Part shown: one piece after another, positions 1 through 10,805 of the stretch
Layout of the letters: the number at the start of each line of letters is the position of its first letter
How positions within the stretch are numbered: position 1 is the first letter of the stretch
Made by a program: the position numbers and the translations under genes
Notes under the pieces: model-generated
What the model was told of the DNA's origin: nothing
Database searches by the model: none
The model's input: the letters and a program-made list of their open reading frames with translations, nothing else
From: Methylocystis sp. ATCC 49242
GTDB taxonomy: Bacteria; Pseudomonadota; Alphaproteobacteria; Rhizobiales; Beijerinckiaceae
DNA: 64,000 bases
Assembly (NCBI RefSeq): GCF_000188155.2
Contig: NZ_KE124774.1
Coordinates: 1,990,356 to 2,054,355 of the forward strand
Direction of reading: 5' to 3'

Positions 1-873
1 CGCGTTCAGCGCATTGTGATGGCCCGGCATGGGCAGCACGAGATTTTCGAGATAGGTCGCCTGCGCCGTCTTGCGGTCGCGCAGCAGGACATTGAAGCGC
101 GAGACCCCGCCTTCCAGATTGACGTCGAGCAGCCGAACGTCCGCCTGCGGATTTTCGCCGTAAGTGATGACGCGGCGATCCTCGATCCTGCCGACGAGCT
201 CCTGAACCGTCGGATGATCGAGACACATCACCGCGAAACCGTAGAAAGGAAGGTTCTCGATGAAATTGCGGAAGGCTTCCTTTATGGCGTCGAATGTGTG
301 GAAATGGTCGAGATGCTCGGGGTCGATATTTGTGACGATCGCAACGTCCGCGGGGAGCTTGAGGAAGGTGCCGTCGCTTTCGTCGGCCTCCACAACCATC
401 CATTCGCCGGCGCCGAGCCGCGCATTGGTGCCATAGGCGTTGATGATGCCGCCGTTGATGACCGTCGGATCGAGTCCGCCGGCGTCGAGCAGCGTGGCGA
501 CGAGCGAGGTCGTCGTCGTCTTGCCATGCGTGCCGGCGATGGCGACGCATTGCTTGAGGCGCATCAGCTCCGCGAGCATCTCCGCGCGACGCACGACCGG
601 CAGGCGCTTCTCGCGCGCGGCCGCGAGTTCCGGATTGTCGCGCTTTATCGCGGTCGAGACGACGACGACGGCTGCGTCGCCGAGGTTCTTTGCGTCGTGT
701 CCGATAAAAACGGAAGCGCCCTTCTCGGACAGGCGCTTGACGTTGGCGTTTTCGGAAGCGTCCGAGCCCTGCACCGTATAGCCGAGATTGAGCAGCACTT
801 CGGCAATACCTGACATGCCGATGCCGCCGATGCCGACGAAGTGAATGGGGCCGAGATCGCGCGGCAGCTTCAT
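1..873 (-). CDS. murC: UDP-N-acetylmuramate--L-alanine ligase MurC (3' end beyond window)
   Basis: Cytoplasmic ligase that adds L-Ala to UDP-MurNAc, the first amino acid of the peptidoglycan stem. The N-terminal 291 residues are visible; the family is about 470, so the C-terminal third lies outside. The N-terminus carries the nucleotide-binding [18 protein letters not shown] motif at residues 11-28, and the ATP loop GTHGKTTT is near residue 113. The ATG at 873 overlaps the murG stop (ATGA) and has GGAGACAGGT directly upstream, inside murG. It is the last visible gene of the dcw operon. Confidence 0.97.
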   Translation of the reverse strand, partial: MKLPRDLGPIHFVGIGGIGMSGIAEVLLNLGYTVQGSDASENANVKRLSEKGASVFIGHDAKNLGDAAVVVVSTAIKRDNPELAAAREKRLPVVRRAEMLAELMRLKQCVAIAGTHGKTTTTSLVATLLDAGGLDPTVINGGIINAYGTNARLGAGEWMVVEADESDGTFLKLPADVAIVTNIDPEHLDHFHTFDAIKEAFRNFIENLPFYGFAVMCLDHPTVQELVGRIEDRRVITYGENPQADVRLLDVNLEGGVSRFNVLLRDRKTAQATYLENLVLPMPGHHNALNA

Positions 874-1985
874 ACCTGTCTCCGTTCCAAAGCGCGGGCA
901 TGGGCCACGCTCAAAATTAGATCCGCAAGCCGCTCGGCGGCGTCAGCAACGCCGACATGTTTTGCGGCCTGCGCGCGCGCGGCAAGCTGCTGCGGCGCGT
1001 CGATGAGTTCCGCGAGGCGCGCCGTGAGAAACGCGGGCGTGAAATCGCTCTGTCTCACGGCCTCCGCCGCGCCCGCCTGCTGCAGGAAGGCCGCGTTGGT
1101 CGCCTGGTCCTGATCGAGAGCATGGGGCAGCGGCACCAGCATCGCAGGCCGTCCGATGACGGCGAGTTCCGACACAGTTCCCGATCCGGCGCGCGCGATG
1201 ATGAAATGCGCGGCGGCCATGCGCGCGGGAAGATCGGTGAAGAATGGCGCGATTTCGGCTTTGACATTAGCGCTATTGTAAATCGCCTCGACGCGAGAAA
1301 TGTCCTCGGCGCGCGTCTGCTGCACGAGGCGGATGCGCGCGCGCAGATCGTCCGGCAGCGCGGCGATCGCTTCTGGCACGATGTCCGCCATCACGCGCGC
1401 GCCCTGCGAGCCGCCGGTGACGAGAAGGCGGAAAAGCCCGTCCGCGAAGTCGGGATAGGGAAGCTTCGCCGCCTCCAGCACATTGGGACGCACCGGATTG
1501 CCAGTGACGACGACCTTCCCCTGCAACGGGCCCGGCACGGCGAGATTGGGCAGGCCCGCGGCGATCCTGTCGACATGGCCCGCGAGAAAGCGGTTCGCTT
1601 TTCCCATCACGCCATTCGACTCATGCAGCGCGCTTGGAATGTGCAGCATGGACGCCGCGAGCAGCGGCGGCACCGTGGGGTAGCCGCCAAAACCTATGAT
1701 CGCGCGCGGCTGCAATTTGCGCAGCAGCGCCGCCGCCTGCGCGGTTCCGTAAGCGAGACGCGCCACGGCCTGCGCGCGCGCGAGGAGCGAACCGCCGCGC
1801 GGCGTCGCCGCAGGGATCGTGTGCATGGCGCGCGCGGGAAAGCTCGCGCCATATTTCAGCGCGCGTTCGTCGGTGACGAGCTCCACCGCGACGCCTCGTG
1901 CGGCAAGCGCATGGGCGAGAGCCTCGGCCGGGAAGAGATGGCCGCCGGTGCCGCCGGCGGCGAGAAGGATGGGCGCTTCGCTCAT
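870..1985 (-). CDS. murG: Lipid II synthase MurG (UDP-GlcNAc transferase)
   Basis: Peripheral membrane GT28 glycosyltransferase that transfers GlcNAc onto lipid I to make lipid II. The N-terminal glycine loop [17 protein letters not shown] (residues 6-22) and the C-terminal donor-binding stretch [20 protein letters not shown] with [10 protein letters not shown] are both present. Length is 371 residues, normal for the family. The ATG at 1985 was chosen, one base after the ftsW stop. A TTG nine bases upstream is possible but would overlap ftsW without a better ribosome site. Its stop overlaps the murC start. Confidence 0.97.
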   Translation of the reverse strand: MSEAPILLAAGGTGGHLFPAEALAHALAARGVAVELVTDERALKYGASFPARAMHTIPAATPRGGSLLARAQAVARLAYGTAQAAALLRKLQPRAIIGFGGYPTVPPLLAASMLHIPSALHESNGVMGKANRFLAGHVDRIAAGLPNLAVPGPLQGKVVVTGNPVRPNVLEAAKLPYPDFADGLFRLLVTGGSQGARVMADIVPEAIAALPDDLRARIRLVQQTRAEDISRVEAIYNSANVKAEIAPFFTDLPARMAAAHFIIARAGSGTVSELAVIGRPAMLVPLPHALDQDQATNAAFLQQAGAAEAVRQSDFTPAFLTARLAELIDAPQQLAARAQAAKHVGVADAAERLADLILSVAHARALERRQV

Positions 1986-1986
1986 G

Positions 1987-3141
1987 TCACGCAACCGCCG
2001 GCTGACCGCTCACGGCGACCTCTGTGAGAACGCGCGTGCGCGGACGCTTGCGCGTGACGGCGAGCAGGAAGCCCATGCCGAGCGAGAGCGAAATCAGCGA
2101 CGAACCGCCATATGAGACGAAGGGCAGCGTCATTCCCTTCGCGGGCATCAGATGAACGTTCACAGCCATGTTGATGCAGCTTTGCAGACCGAAGAGCATG
2201 ACCAGTCCCGCCGTCGCGAAGCGGCAGAAGGGATCTTCATTTCGCGCCGCGGAGAAGAGCCCGCGCACGACGATGAAGGCGAAGACGGAGGCGAGCGCGA
2301 TGCAGACGATCACGCCGAACTCCTCGCCGATCACCGCAAATATGAAGTCCGTATGCGAGTCGGGAAGGATACGCTTCACCGTGCCCTCGCCCGGCCCCTT
2401 GCCGAACCACGAGCCGGCGATGAAGCTTTCCAGCGCCGTCTCGGACTGGAAGTTCGACGGCACGCCCGCGACGGGCGGCGGCGGCTCGAGAAAGGCGTCG
2501 ATGCGCGCCCGCACGTGCGGCGCGAATTTATAGGCGAGCAGCGCGGAGAAGCCGCCGAGACCGCCAAGCCCCACGACCCAGATCCAGTGCAGCCCGGCCA
2601 TGAAGAACAGCGCCGCCCAGACGATGGAGATCAGCATGGTCTGGCCGAAGTCGGGTTGCAGCACCAGCGGGCCGATCGTGAGCGGAAAGAGCAGCAAGGC
2701 GATCGTGTTGCCCGGCACGTCCTTGCGGCGCGCGCCCTCCGAGAAGGCCCATGCGACGACGACCACGAAGGCGGGTTTCAGGAACTCCGAGGGCTGGATG
2801 CCGAAGATCCAGCGCTTCGCGCCCTTCACCTCCTGCCCGAAGAACAGGGTCGCGACGACGAGCGCGAGCGAGATGACGAAGATGACGAGCGCCGTGCGGC
2901 GCACATGACGCGGGGAGAGGAAGGACGTCCCGATCATCACCGCAAGCGCCGGCAGCAGATAGGCGACCTGCCGGTTGACGAAATGGAAGGTCGCCAGATG
3001 CAGGCGCTCGGCGACAGGCGGACTGCCCGCCATCGCGAAGACGAGCCCCGCGACGATGAGAAGGCCGATGCTGGCGAGAAGCCAGCGGTCGACCGTCCAC
3101 GCCCAGTCCGAGAAGGGCGTCCGCTCCGCGCGCGAAATCAT
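1987..3141 (-). CDS. ftsW: SEDS peptidoglycan glycosyltransferase FtsW
   Basis: Polytopic inner-membrane SEDS polymerase that works with the division transpeptidase FtsI at the septum. About ten hydrophobic segments are visible. Diagnostic stretches are [20 protein letters not shown] and, near the C-terminus, [13 protein letters not shown]. The ATG at 3141 gives 384 residues and overlaps the murD stop as ATGA; AGAGGAG lies about eight bases upstream. Longer upstream readings run through murD and are not supported. It lies between murD and murG, the usual dcw order. Confidence 0.96.
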   Translation of the reverse strand: MISRAERTPFSDWAWTVDRWLLASIGLLIVAGLVFAMAGSPPVAERLHLATFHFVNRQVAYLLPALAVMIGTSFLSPRHVRRTALVIFVISLALVVATLFFGQEVKGAKRWIFGIQPSEFLKPAFVVVVAWAFSEGARRKDVPGNTIALLLFPLTIGPLVLQPDFGQTMLISIVWAALFFMAGLHWIWVVGLGGLGGFSALLAYKFAPHVRARIDAFLEPPPPVAGVPSNFQSETALESFIAGSWFGKGPGEGTVKRILPDSHTDFIFAVIGEEFGVIVCIALASVFAFIVVRGLFSAARNEDPFCRFATAGLVMLFGLQSCINMAVNVHLMPAKGMTLPFVSYGGSSLISLSLGMGFLLAVTRKRPRTRVLTEVAVSGQPAVA

Positions 3142-4565
3142 GTGTGTGCTCCTCTGCGCGCCGCGAGTATCGCGGGCAGTCCATGCACGATTCCGCGAAA
3201 GGCGTCGCCGCGCACTTCGAAATTGGGAAATTGATCGTATGAGGCGCAGGCCGGCGACAGCAGGACGACAGGCTCCTGCGCCTCGCCCGCGAGCGCGTCG
3301 AGCGCCGCACGCGTCGTTGCGACATCGAGCGTCTCGCAACGCTCGAAGGGAAGCGCGCCTTCCAGCGTGCGCGCAAATTCATCGCTCGCGGCGCCGATGA
3401 GATAGGCCTTGCGGATGCGCGGGAAATAGTCGCGCAAGGGCTCGATGCCGCCCTCTTTCGATTTGCCGCCGATGATCCAGTAAATGTCGTCGAAGCTCGC
3501 CAGCGCTTTTTCCGCCGCGTCGGCGTTGGTCGCTTTCGAGTCGTTGACGAATAGCGTGCGCTCGATGCGTCCGACTTCTTCCATGCGATGCGGCAGGCCC
3601 GGATAGCTCAGCAGGCCTTGCGCAATCTCGTCATCCTCGAGGCCGCATTCCCATGTGGCGGCCGCGGCGAAGGCGGCGTTCTGCGCATTGTGCGCGCCGC
3701 GCAGCGCCCGAGCGCCCTTGAGCGTTCCGATCAGCTCCGCCTCCTCCGGCGGATGTCCCTTCTCGCGAAAATAGACGCTGCCGTCCTCGACATAGAAACC
3801 CCAGTCCAGCGTGCGCGCGCCGGAAACCGGAACGACCCTTTGATCGGGCCGCGCCGCGGCCAGGAGACGCCCACCGATCGCATGAGTGTAAATGTCATCG
3901 ACGCCGACAAGCGCGACCTCGGCGCCGGCGACGAGCCGCTCCTTGACCGCCGCGTAATTTTCCATCGAGCCATGACGGTCGATGTGATCGGGCGTAAGGT
4001 TGATCAACAGGCCGATGGTGGGGTTCAGAGACGGCGCCAGATCGATCTGGAAGGACGAGCATTCGATGACATGGATGCGCTCGTCGGAGGGCGGCTCGAG
4101 ATCGAGGATCGGCACGCCGATATTGCCGCCGAGCTGCACGTCGCGACCGGCCTCGCCCAGAATATGCGCGATCAGCGCGGTCGTCGTCGACTTGCCATTG
4201 GTGCCGGTGATGGCGACGAAAGGCGAGCCGCCGGTATGGGCCGCACGCTCGCGACAGAAGAGCTCGACGTCGCCGATAATCTCGACGCCCGCCGCCTTCG
4301 CAAGCGGCACGGTCCAGTGCGGGGTCGGATGCGTCAACGGCACGCCGGGCGTGAGAATGAAGGCCGCGAATTGCGACCAGTCGGCCTGCGAAAGATCCTC
4401 CAGCGGCACGCCCTGCGCGACAGCCTTCAGACGCCCGGCCTCGCCGTCGTCCCAGGCGTGCACATGCGCGCCGCCGGCCATCAGCGCCCGGGCGGTCGAA
4501 AGGCCAGAGCCGCCGAGACCGAAAAGCGCGACGCGCTTGTCCTTGAATGTCGTAACGGGAGTCAT
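3138..4565 (-). CDS. murD: UDP-MurNAc-L-Ala--D-Glu ligase MurD
   Basis: Cytoplasmic Mur ligase that adds D-glutamate to UDP-MurNAc-L-Ala. The N-terminal Rossmann segment [18 protein letters not shown], the ATP loop [15 protein letters not shown] and the domain-3 motif [12 protein letters not shown], which includes the family lysine and aspartate/asparagine, are all visible. Length is 475 residues. The ATG at 4565 lies two bases after the mraY stop, which implies translational coupling. Confidence 0.97.
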   Translation of the reverse strand: MTPVTTFKDKRVALFGLGGSGLSTARALMAGGAHVHAWDDGEAGRLKAVAQGVPLEDLSQADWSQFAAFILTPGVPLTHPTPHWTVPLAKAAGVEIIGDVELFCRERAAHTGGSPFVAITGTNGKSTTTALIAHILGEAGRDVQLGGNIGVPILDLEPPSDERIHVIECSSFQIDLAPSLNPTIGLLINLTPDHIDRHGSMENYAAVKERLVAGAEVALVGVDDIYTHAIGGRLLAAARPDQRVVPVSGARTLDWGFYVEDGSVYFREKGHPPEEAELIGTLKGARALRGAHNAQNAAFAAAATWECGLEDDEIAQGLLSYPGLPHRMEEVGRIERTLFVNDSKATNADAAEKALASFDDIYWIIGGKSKEGGIEPLRDYFPRIRKAYLIGAASDEFARTLEGALPFERCETLDVATTRAALDALAGEAQEPVVLLSPACASYDQFPNFEVRGDAFRGIVHGLPAILAARRGAHT

Positions 4566-4567
4566 CG

Positions 4568-5650
4568 TCACCTCAGCTTCAGGGTCGCGAGGCCCGTCAG
4601 GGCCAGAACGAAGGCGATGATCCAGAAGCGGATGACGATCTGCGGCTCCTTCCAGCCCTTCTGCTCGAAATGATGGTGGATCGGCGCCATCAGGAAGATG
4701 CGCTTGCCGGTGAGCTTGAAATAAGCCACCTGGATGATCACCGAAGCGCCCTCGAGCACGAAAAGGCCGCCGACGATAACGAGCACGAATTCCTGCTTCA
4801 CCGCCACGGCGACAGTGCCGAGAAGGCCGCCGAGCGCGAGAGAGCCCGTATCGCCCATGAAGATCTGCGCCGGCGGCGCGTTGAACCACAGGAAGCCGAG
4901 GCCGGCGCCGATGAAGGCCGAGCAGACGATGGTGAGTTCGCCGACGCCCGCGACATAATTGACGCCGAGATAATTCGAGAAGATCGAATTGCCGACGAGA
5001 TAGGCGAAGATCGCGAAGGTTCCCACGGCAATCATCGAGGGCACGATGGCGAGGCCGTCGAGACCGTCCGTGAGATTGACGCAATTTCCGGCCGCCACGA
5101 TGACGAAGGCGCCGAAGACGACGAAGAACAGGCCGAGCGAACCTATGTAGCCCTTGACCATCGGGATCGCGAGCTTCGACATGTTCTCGCCGCCGACCCG
5201 CATGAGAAAGTAACATGCGAGTCCGGCAATGAGGAATTCGAGCGCCAGCCGCGCCTTTCCGGAGAAGCCGGCGTGCGACTGCTTCGTCACCTTCAGATAG
5301 TCGTCGTAGAAGCCGATCGCGCCGAAGGACACTGTGACGAAGAGCACGATCCAGACATAGTAGTTGCGCAGATTCGCCCAGAGCAGCGTCGCGGCGACGA
5401 GACCCGAGAGGATCATGAGCCCGCCCATGGTGGGCGTGCCCTTCTTCGTCACGAGGTGAGAGGCGGGTCCGTCCTCGCGAATCGGCTGGCCCTTGCCCTG
5501 CTTGATCCGCAAGGCGGCGATGCTGGTCGGACCAAAGAAGAAGACGAAGAACAACGCCGTCGCGGCCGCCATCGCGGCGCGAAAGGTGATGTAACGGAAG
5601 ATGTTGAGCGGACTGAAGAGATACGACAGGTCCGCGAGCAGCGTCAGCAT
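4568..5650 (-). CDS. mraY: Phospho-MurNAc-pentapeptide transferase MraY
   Basis: Integral membrane enzyme that makes lipid I from UDP-MurNAc-pentapeptide and undecaprenyl phosphate. The 360-residue protein has about ten transmembrane segments and the family loops: [30 protein letters not shown] and the C-terminal [12 protein letters not shown]. These contain the Asp and His residues of the Mg2+ site. It starts at 5650, one base after the murF stop. Confidence 0.98.
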   Translation of the reverse strand: MLTLLADLSYLFSPLNIFRYITFRAAMAAATALFFVFFFGPTSIAALRIKQGKGQPIREDGPASHLVTKKGTPTMGGLMILSGLVAATLLWANLRNYYVWIVLFVTVSFGAIGFYDDYLKVTKQSHAGFSGKARLALEFLIAGLACYFLMRVGGENMSKLAIPMVKGYIGSLGLFFVVFGAFVIVAAGNCVNLTDGLDGLAIVPSMIAVGTFAIFAYLVGNSIFSNYLGVNYVAGVGELTIVCSAFIGAGLGFLWFNAPPAQIFMGDTGSLALGGLLGTVAVAVKQEFVLVIVGGLFVLEGASVIIQVAYFKLTGKRIFLMAPIHHHFEQKGWKEPQIVIRFWIIAFVLALTGLATLKLR

Positions 5651-5651
5651 A

Positions 5652-7079
5652 TTATTGTCCCTGGTTCGCCTTCTGCGGCGCGAATTTCTGCCTGACGGCG
5701 GCGACGATCCGCGACATGCGCGAACTGTTCGAGCCCTTCACCATCACCACGTCGCCGGCGCGGAGGGCGGCGAGAACGGCTTCCTCCAGCTCCAGCGCCG
5801 TCCGCCGATGCGCGGCGCGCATGGCGTTGGGCGCGGCGTAATAGAGGCTCGCCATCAGCGGTCCGGCGGTAAAGAGCAGATCACACTTGGCGCGCGCAAG
5901 GTCCACCGCGAGTTCGCCATGCAGCTCGGCGCCGCAAGGGCCAAGCTCGAGCATGTCGCCGAGCACCGCGATACGCCGTCCGCCCGCGCCGGGCGTGGTC
6001 GCGCCGAGCAGCTCGAAAGCCGAGCGCATGGAGGTCGGATTGGCGTTGTAGCTCTCGTCGATCAGCGTGAACGGGCCGCTCGGCGCCATCAGTTTCTCGC
6101 GCGCGCCGCGCCCCGACGGCGGCGTGAAATCGGCTAACGTGAGCGCGGCCTTTTCCACATCGATGTCGAATACGGCGGCGATGAGCAGCGCGGCCAGCGA
6201 GTTGAGGGCGATATGTTTACCCGGCGCGCCGATACGATAGGCGAGGCGCTTGCCGAGAATATCCGCCTCGACTTCGCAACCGTCGTCGATGCCCTTGTAG
6301 GACAGAAGACGCGCCTCGGCGCCTTCCGACTCTCCGAAGCTGAAGATATGACCCGCCGTCGGCGCTGCGGCGGCGGCAAGCCGCTCATAGGTCGCATCGT
6401 CGCGGTTGATGATCGCGACGCCGCCATCGAGCGCGGAGAAGATCTCCGCCTTCGCGTCGGCGATGCCCTCGACCGAGGCGAAATGTTCGAGATGCACGGC
6501 TGCGACGCGCGTCACCACGGCGACATGCGGGCGCACTTGCGCGACGAGGCCCGTAATTTCGCCAGCGTGATTCATGCCGAGTTCGAACACGCCGAAGCGC
6601 GAGGCCGCCGGCATTCGCGCCAGCGTGAGCGGCACGCCCCACTGGTTGTTGTAGGAGGCGACGGAAGCATGCGTCTCGCCGAAACGCGACAGCATCAGCC
6701 GCGTCATATCTTTGGTGGAGGTCTTGCCGACGGAGCCGGTGATCGCGGCGATGAAGGCGCTGCTGCGCTCTCTCGCGCGCTTGCCGAGCATTTCTAGCGA
6801 GCGCTGCACGTCCTTGACGATGAGGAGCGGTCCCGCGCCGGAAAATTCCGCTGCATGCGCTTCGTCGATGACCGCGGCGGCGGCGCCTTTCTCGAAAGCC
6901 GCGCGGACGAATTCATGGCCGTCGCGCGCCTCGCCCTTGATTGCGAAGAAGAGGTCGCCCGCCTTCAGCGTGCGCGTATCGATCGAGACGCCGGTCGCCT
7001 CGCGCGCGAGCGCGCCGCTCACGCGCGCATGCAGCGCGCCGACGAGCGCCAGACCCGACCACAAAGGTTCCTGCCTCAT
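5652..7079 (-). CDS. murF: UDP-MurNAc-tripeptide--D-Ala-D-Ala ligase MurF
   Basis: Cytoplasmic Mur ligase that completes the pentapeptide by adding D-Ala-D-Ala. The 475-residue protein has the P-loop [15 protein letters not shown] around residue 115, the [10 protein letters not shown] motif and the [12 protein letters not shown] motif typical of MurF. Its ATG overlaps the murE stop as ATGA. The gene lies between murE and mraY. Confidence 0.97.
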   Translation of the reverse strand: MRQEPLWSGLALVGALHARVSGALAREATGVSIDTRTLKAGDLFFAIKGEARDGHEFVRAAFEKGAAAAVIDEAHAAEFSGAGPLLIVKDVQRSLEMLGKRARERSSAFIAAITGSVGKTSTKDMTRLMLSRFGETHASVASYNNQWGVPLTLARMPAASRFGVFELGMNHAGEITGLVAQVRPHVAVVTRVAAVHLEHFASVEGIADAKAEIFSALDGGVAIINRDDATYERLAAAAAPTAGHIFSFGESEGAEARLLSYKGIDDGCEVEADILGKRLAYRIGAPGKHIALNSLAALLIAAVFDIDVEKAALTLADFTPPSGRGAREKLMAPSGPFTLIDESYNANPTSMRSAFELLGATTPGAGGRRIAVLGDMLELGPCGAELHGELAVDLARAKCDLLFTAGPLMASLYYAAPNAMRAAHRRTALELEEAVLAALRAGDVVMVKGSNSSRMSRIVAAVRQKFAPQKANQGQ

Positions 7080-8527
7080 GAACGATGCTCCTGCAACGCT
7101 TGCGCTATTGCCTCGTGATCCGAAAAGGGCAAGACGCGATCGCCGACAATCTGGCCGGTTTCATGGCCCTTGCCCGCGACCACGAGCACGTCGCCGGCGC
7201 GAAGGTCGGCGACGGCCTTCGAGATCGCCTCGCCCCGGTCAGCGATTTCGATGATCTCCGCCCCGCCGCCGCGCGCGCCTTCGATGATCGCCGCGCGAAT
7301 GGCGTTTGCGTCTTCGCTGCGCGGATTGTCGTCGGTGACGATGGCGACATCGGCGGCGCGCGCCGCGATCTCTCCCATCAGCGGACGCTTGCCCCTGTCG
7401 CGGTCGCCCCCGCAGCCGAAGACGACGATGAGGCGTCTTTTTGTCAACGGCCGAAGGGTCGCAAGCACTTTTTCGAGCGCATCGGGCTTGTGCGCATAAT
7501 CGACGAAGACCGGAGCGCCGTCGCGCTCGCCGATGAATTCGAGCCGGCCGGGAGCGCCCTTCAGCTCGTTGAGCGCTGAGAAAACGCGCGCCGGATCATC
7601 GCCGGCTGCGATTGCGAGGCCGGCTGCGACGAGCGCGTTCGACGTCTGGAAGGCGCCGGCGAGCGGAAGCTCGACACTGTAATCGACGCCGGCGTGACGC
7701 AGCTTCAGACTCGTCGCCAGCGCATGAGCGCGCGCCTCCCGCACCGCAATCGCCTCGCCTTTGGCGCCGACGCCGAAGACGTTCAATCCGCGCTTTTCGC
7801 ACACCGCAGCCACACGCGGCGCAACATCGCTGTCGGCGTCTATCACCGCCGTTCGCCCAGGCTGCGACAGCGTATCGAACAGCCGCATCTTCGCCGCGAA
7901 ATATTCTTCCATGTCGCGATGATGATCGAGATGATCGCGCGAGAAATTGGTGAAGCCGGCCACCGAGAGGCGCACGCCGTCGAGGCGGCGCTGATCGATC
8001 CCGAGCGACGAGGCCTCCATCGCGAGATGCGTCACGCCGCGCCCCGCAAGGTCGTCGAGGATCCGATGCAGTTCAACGGGGCCCGGCGTCGTCAACGCGC
8101 CATAATGCGCGCCCTTGGAGTCGACGACCCCGACCGTGCCGAGCGACGCCGCTTCATGGCCCATCGCCGTCCATATCTGGCGCAGAGAGGCGACGACGGA
8201 GGTCTTGCCGCTCGTGCCCGTGACGGCCGCGATCACTCGCGGCTGCCGCGGATGGAAGCGCGCGGCCGCATGCGCCAGCTCCGCGCGCACATCGTCCACC
8301 ACGACGAGCGGCAGCGAACATTCCGACTGACGCTGGGCGACGACGACGCGGGCGCCGCGCGCCCTGGCGTCGTCAACATAGGAGAGTCCGTCCCCCGCGT
8401 GACCGGGAATGGCGAAGAACGCGAACCCCTCGCGGATCGCACGGCTGTCCGCCGACAGTCCCGCAATCTCGATTCCCGCCAGAGCGGGATCGAGGTCGTT
8501 TCTCGCGAGGAGTTCAGTGAGACGCAT
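7076..8527 (-). CDS. murE: UDP-MurNAc-L-Ala-D-Glu--meso-DAP ligase MurE
   Basis: Cytoplasmic ligase that adds the third stem residue. The ATP loop VTGTSGKTSVV is near residue 106. The substrate-specificity motif DDNPRSEDAN in the C-terminal domain carries DNPR, which in the family marks meso-diaminopimelate rather than lysine. The 483-residue length is normal. The ATG at 8527 overlaps the ftsI stop by one base (TGATG). Confidence 0.97.
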   Translation of the reverse strand: MRLTELLARNDLDPALAGIEIAGLSADSRAIREGFAFFAIPGHAGDGLSYVDDARARGARVVVAQRQSECSLPLVVVDDVRAELAHAAARFHPRQPRVIAAVTGTSGKTSVVASLRQIWTAMGHEAASLGTVGVVDSKGAHYGALTTPGPVELHRILDDLAGRGVTHLAMEASSLGIDQRRLDGVRLSVAGFTNFSRDHLDHHRDMEEYFAAKMRLFDTLSQPGRTAVIDADSDVAPRVAAVCEKRGLNVFGVGAKGEAIAVREARAHALATSLKLRHAGVDYSVELPLAGAFQTSNALVAAGLAIAAGDDPARVFSALNELKGAPGRLEFIGERDGAPVFVDYAHKPDALEKVLATLRPLTKRRLIVVFGCGGDRDRGKRPLMGEIAARAADVAIVTDDNPRSEDANAIRAAIIEGARGGGAEIIEIADRGEAISKAVADLRAGDVLVVAGKGHETGQIVGDRVLPFSDHEAIAQALQEHRS

Positions 8528-10329
8528 CAGTGGCCGTGGCCTCCCGTGGCCGGAACATTGGCCATGCCAAAGCCGAGTTTCGCAAGCAAGGGGAAGGGCT
8601 GATGCGGCGGCTCGAAACGCGGCGCGAGGCCGAGGATGGGACCGACGCGCTCGATGATCTCGCCCGTGACATGGCCCGAGTTATAAGCCGCCGTCGCATA
8701 GCCGCCGGTTTCCGGCAGGCCCTGCGGTTCGTCCATGATGGTCAGGAACAGATATTTCGGCTTGTCGGAGGGCGCGACGGCCATAAAGGTCGTGAACAGG
8801 CGGTTCTTGGAGTAATGGCCGCCGATCACTTTCTCCGCGGTGCCGGTCTTGCCGCCGACGAAATAGCCGTCGATGTTGACCTTCTTGGCCGTGCCGATTT
8901 CAGCGTTGAGGCGCATCAGATAGCGCATCGCCTCGCTCGTCTCGGGCTTGACGACCTGCACCGCCGTCTTCATCGCCTCTTCCGGGGTGCGCTTCAGGAA
9001 GGTCGGCGTCATCAGATAGCCGCCGTTCATGAGGGCGCCCACGGCCATCATCGCCTGCAGCGGCGCGACCGCGAGACCGTGACCGAAGGCGATGGTCATC
9101 GTATTCAGCTCGCCCCAGTTCTTGGGCACGATCGGCTCGGCGCTTTCGGGCAGCTCCGTGCGCATGCGTGTGAGCTGGCCCATCTTGCGCAGGAAGGCCT
9201 TGTGCTTCTCCACGCCCTGCCCCATCGCCATGCGCGCCGTGCCGACGTTGGAGGAATAGGTGAACACTTCCGGCACGGTGAGCGCGCGATTTTGCGCGTG
9301 ATAATCGTGGATCTTGAAGCGGCCGAAGGAGAGCGCGCCGCGCGCGTCGAGCCGCGAGTTGAGATTGACCTTGCCGGAGTCGAGCGCCATGGCGATCGTG
9401 AGCGCCTTGAAGGTCGAGCCCATCTCATAGACGCCGACGCTCATGCGATTGATGTGCAGCGGATCGAGCGCGTCGGTCGGCTTGTTGGGGTCATAGTCCG
9501 GCAGGGACGCCATCGCGACCACTTCGCCCGTGTTCACGTCCAGGATGGCCGCAGCGCCGGCTTTCGCCTTGAAGTGAATGACGCCCTTTTCAAGTTCGTC
9601 GCGTAGCGCATGGGTTGCGCGAATGTCGAGGGAGAGCGAGATCGGCTTCAGATCGTCGGGCGTCGCGCCGAAGCCCATATTGTGCAGATCGGCCAGTCCC
9701 TGTCCGTCGATATATTTCTCGACGCCGGCGATGCCCTGGTTGTCGATATTCGCAAAGCCCAGCACATGCGCGCCGATAGGGCCGTTGGGATAAACGCGCT
9801 TGTTTTCCGCGATCAGGCCGACGCCGGGAAGGCCCAGATGGAAGACCTCGTCGCGCTGATGCGGCGTGACTTCGCGCTTCACCCAGACGAAGCCTTTCTT
9901 CGAACCGAGGCGCTCGCGCAATTCCTTGGAGTCGACGTCCGGCAGGACGGCGGTGAGAAGCTCGGTCGCCTCATCCTTGTCGATGAGGCGGCGCGGCTCC
10001 GCGAACACCGACATCACCTTCACATCGCTCGCCAGCACCTCGCCATTCCGGTCGAGAATATCTGGACGCGAGGCGGCGACGGCTTCCGCCGCGGCGCGGC
10101 GCGTCGTCGCCGGCTCAGGCCTGAATCCGAGATAGACGAGCTTGGCGCCGATCACGCCGTAAAGCGCGAGAAAGCCGAAGGCGGCAAGCTTCATGCGCGG
10201 CGCGCTCGACGACAGGCTCGTCGAGAAGGCCGCATGCATGAAGCGGCGAAGGCGGGAGCTCTTTCGCGCCTGCCCCGGCGCCAGAGTTTCACGCATGTCC
10301 TGCTCGCGCATGTGCTGTTGCTGTGTCAT
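8527..10329 (-). CDS. ftsI: Division transpeptidase FtsI (PBP3)
   Basis: Septal D,D-transpeptidase anchored by one N-terminal membrane segment (about residues 46-68), followed by a PBP dimerisation domain and a transpeptidase domain. The three active-site motifs are STFK (Ser305), SSN (359-361) and KTGT (494-497). The 600-residue length is usual for alphaproteobacteria. The cytoplasmic tail before the membrane segment is long and basic. The start overlaps the ftsL stop (ATGA). Confidence 0.97.
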   Translation of the reverse strand: MTQQQHMREQDMRETLAPGQARKSSRLRRFMHAAFSTSLSSSAPRMKLAAFGFLALYGVIGAKLVYLGFRPEPATTRRAAAEAVAASRPDILDRNGEVLASDVKVMSVFAEPRRLIDKDEATELLTAVLPDVDSKELRERLGSKKGFVWVKREVTPHQRDEVFHLGLPGVGLIAENKRVYPNGPIGAHVLGFANIDNQGIAGVEKYIDGQGLADLHNMGFGATPDDLKPISLSLDIRATHALRDELEKGVIHFKAKAGAAAILDVNTGEVVAMASLPDYDPNKPTDALDPLHINRMSVGVYEMGSTFKALTIAMALDSGKVNLNSRLDARGALSFGRFKIHDYHAQNRALTVPEVFTYSSNVGTARMAMGQGVEKHKAFLRKMGQLTRMRTELPESAEPIVPKNWGELNTMTIAFGHGLAVAPLQAMMAVGALMNGGYLMTPTFLKRTPEEAMKTAVQVVKPETSEAMRYLMRLNAEIGTAKKVNIDGYFVGGKTGTAEKVIGGHYSKNRLFTTFMAVAPSDKPKYLFLTIMDEPQGLPETGGYATAAYNSGHVTGEIIERVGPILGLAPRFEPPHQPFPLLAKLGFGMANVPATGGHGH

Positions 10330-10805
10330 TGCTTGTGCCGCTCATGGCTGGCGCTCTGGCTTGCGCCTTGCGCCCTGGTGTTCGTTGCGGGCTTGGCGGG
10401 CGCAGTCTTCGGGGTCGTCGGCGCGGCCTTCGGCGTCGTCGTCGGCGCCTGCGGAGCGGCGATCGGCGTGGCGGCGGCGCTCAGGCCGAGCGAATCCAGC
10501 TTGCTGCCAATGGCGTCGACGCGGGCCGCTTTCTCCGGCAATGACTGCGCCGCGACGAGCTGCGTCACCTGCAGCGGCTTCAGGTCGGCGAGATATTTGT
10601 CCGCGAGCGGCTGCAAACGCTCGGGGCGCGTCATATAGGACCATTCAGCGCGCAGCACCGCGATGGCGTCGCGCTCCGCCTTGATCTCGATCTTCGTCTT
10701 CGCGATCTGCTCGGCGCGATAGCTCGTCTGATATTTGATCGAATAGGCGTAGACCGCCGATCCGACGAGCGAAAGAATTGCGACGATGTTGAGAAGCCGC
10801 AGCAT
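10326..10805 (-). CDS. ftsL: Cell division protein FtsL with long low-complexity tail
   Basis: Small bitopic division protein of the FtsQLB complex. A short cytoplasmic end is followed by one membrane segment (about residues 5-23) and a heptad-like coiled coil (about 28-60). ERLQPLADKYLADLKPLQ is the typical FtsL C-terminal motif. The protein is 159 residues; the last 60 or so are an Ala/Pro/Thr/Lys-rich low-complexity extension absent from short FtsL proteins. The ATG at 10805 overlaps the rsmH stop by one base. The assignment also rests on its position between rsmH and ftsI. Confidence 0.88.
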   Translation of the reverse strand: MLRLLNIVAILSLVGSAVYAYSIKYQTSYRAEQIAKTKIEIKAERDAIAVLRAEWSYMTRPERLQPLADKYLADLKPLQVTQLVAAQSLPEKAARVDAIGSKLDSLGLSAAATPIAAPQAPTTTPKAAPTTPKTAPAKPATNTRAQGASQSASHERHKQ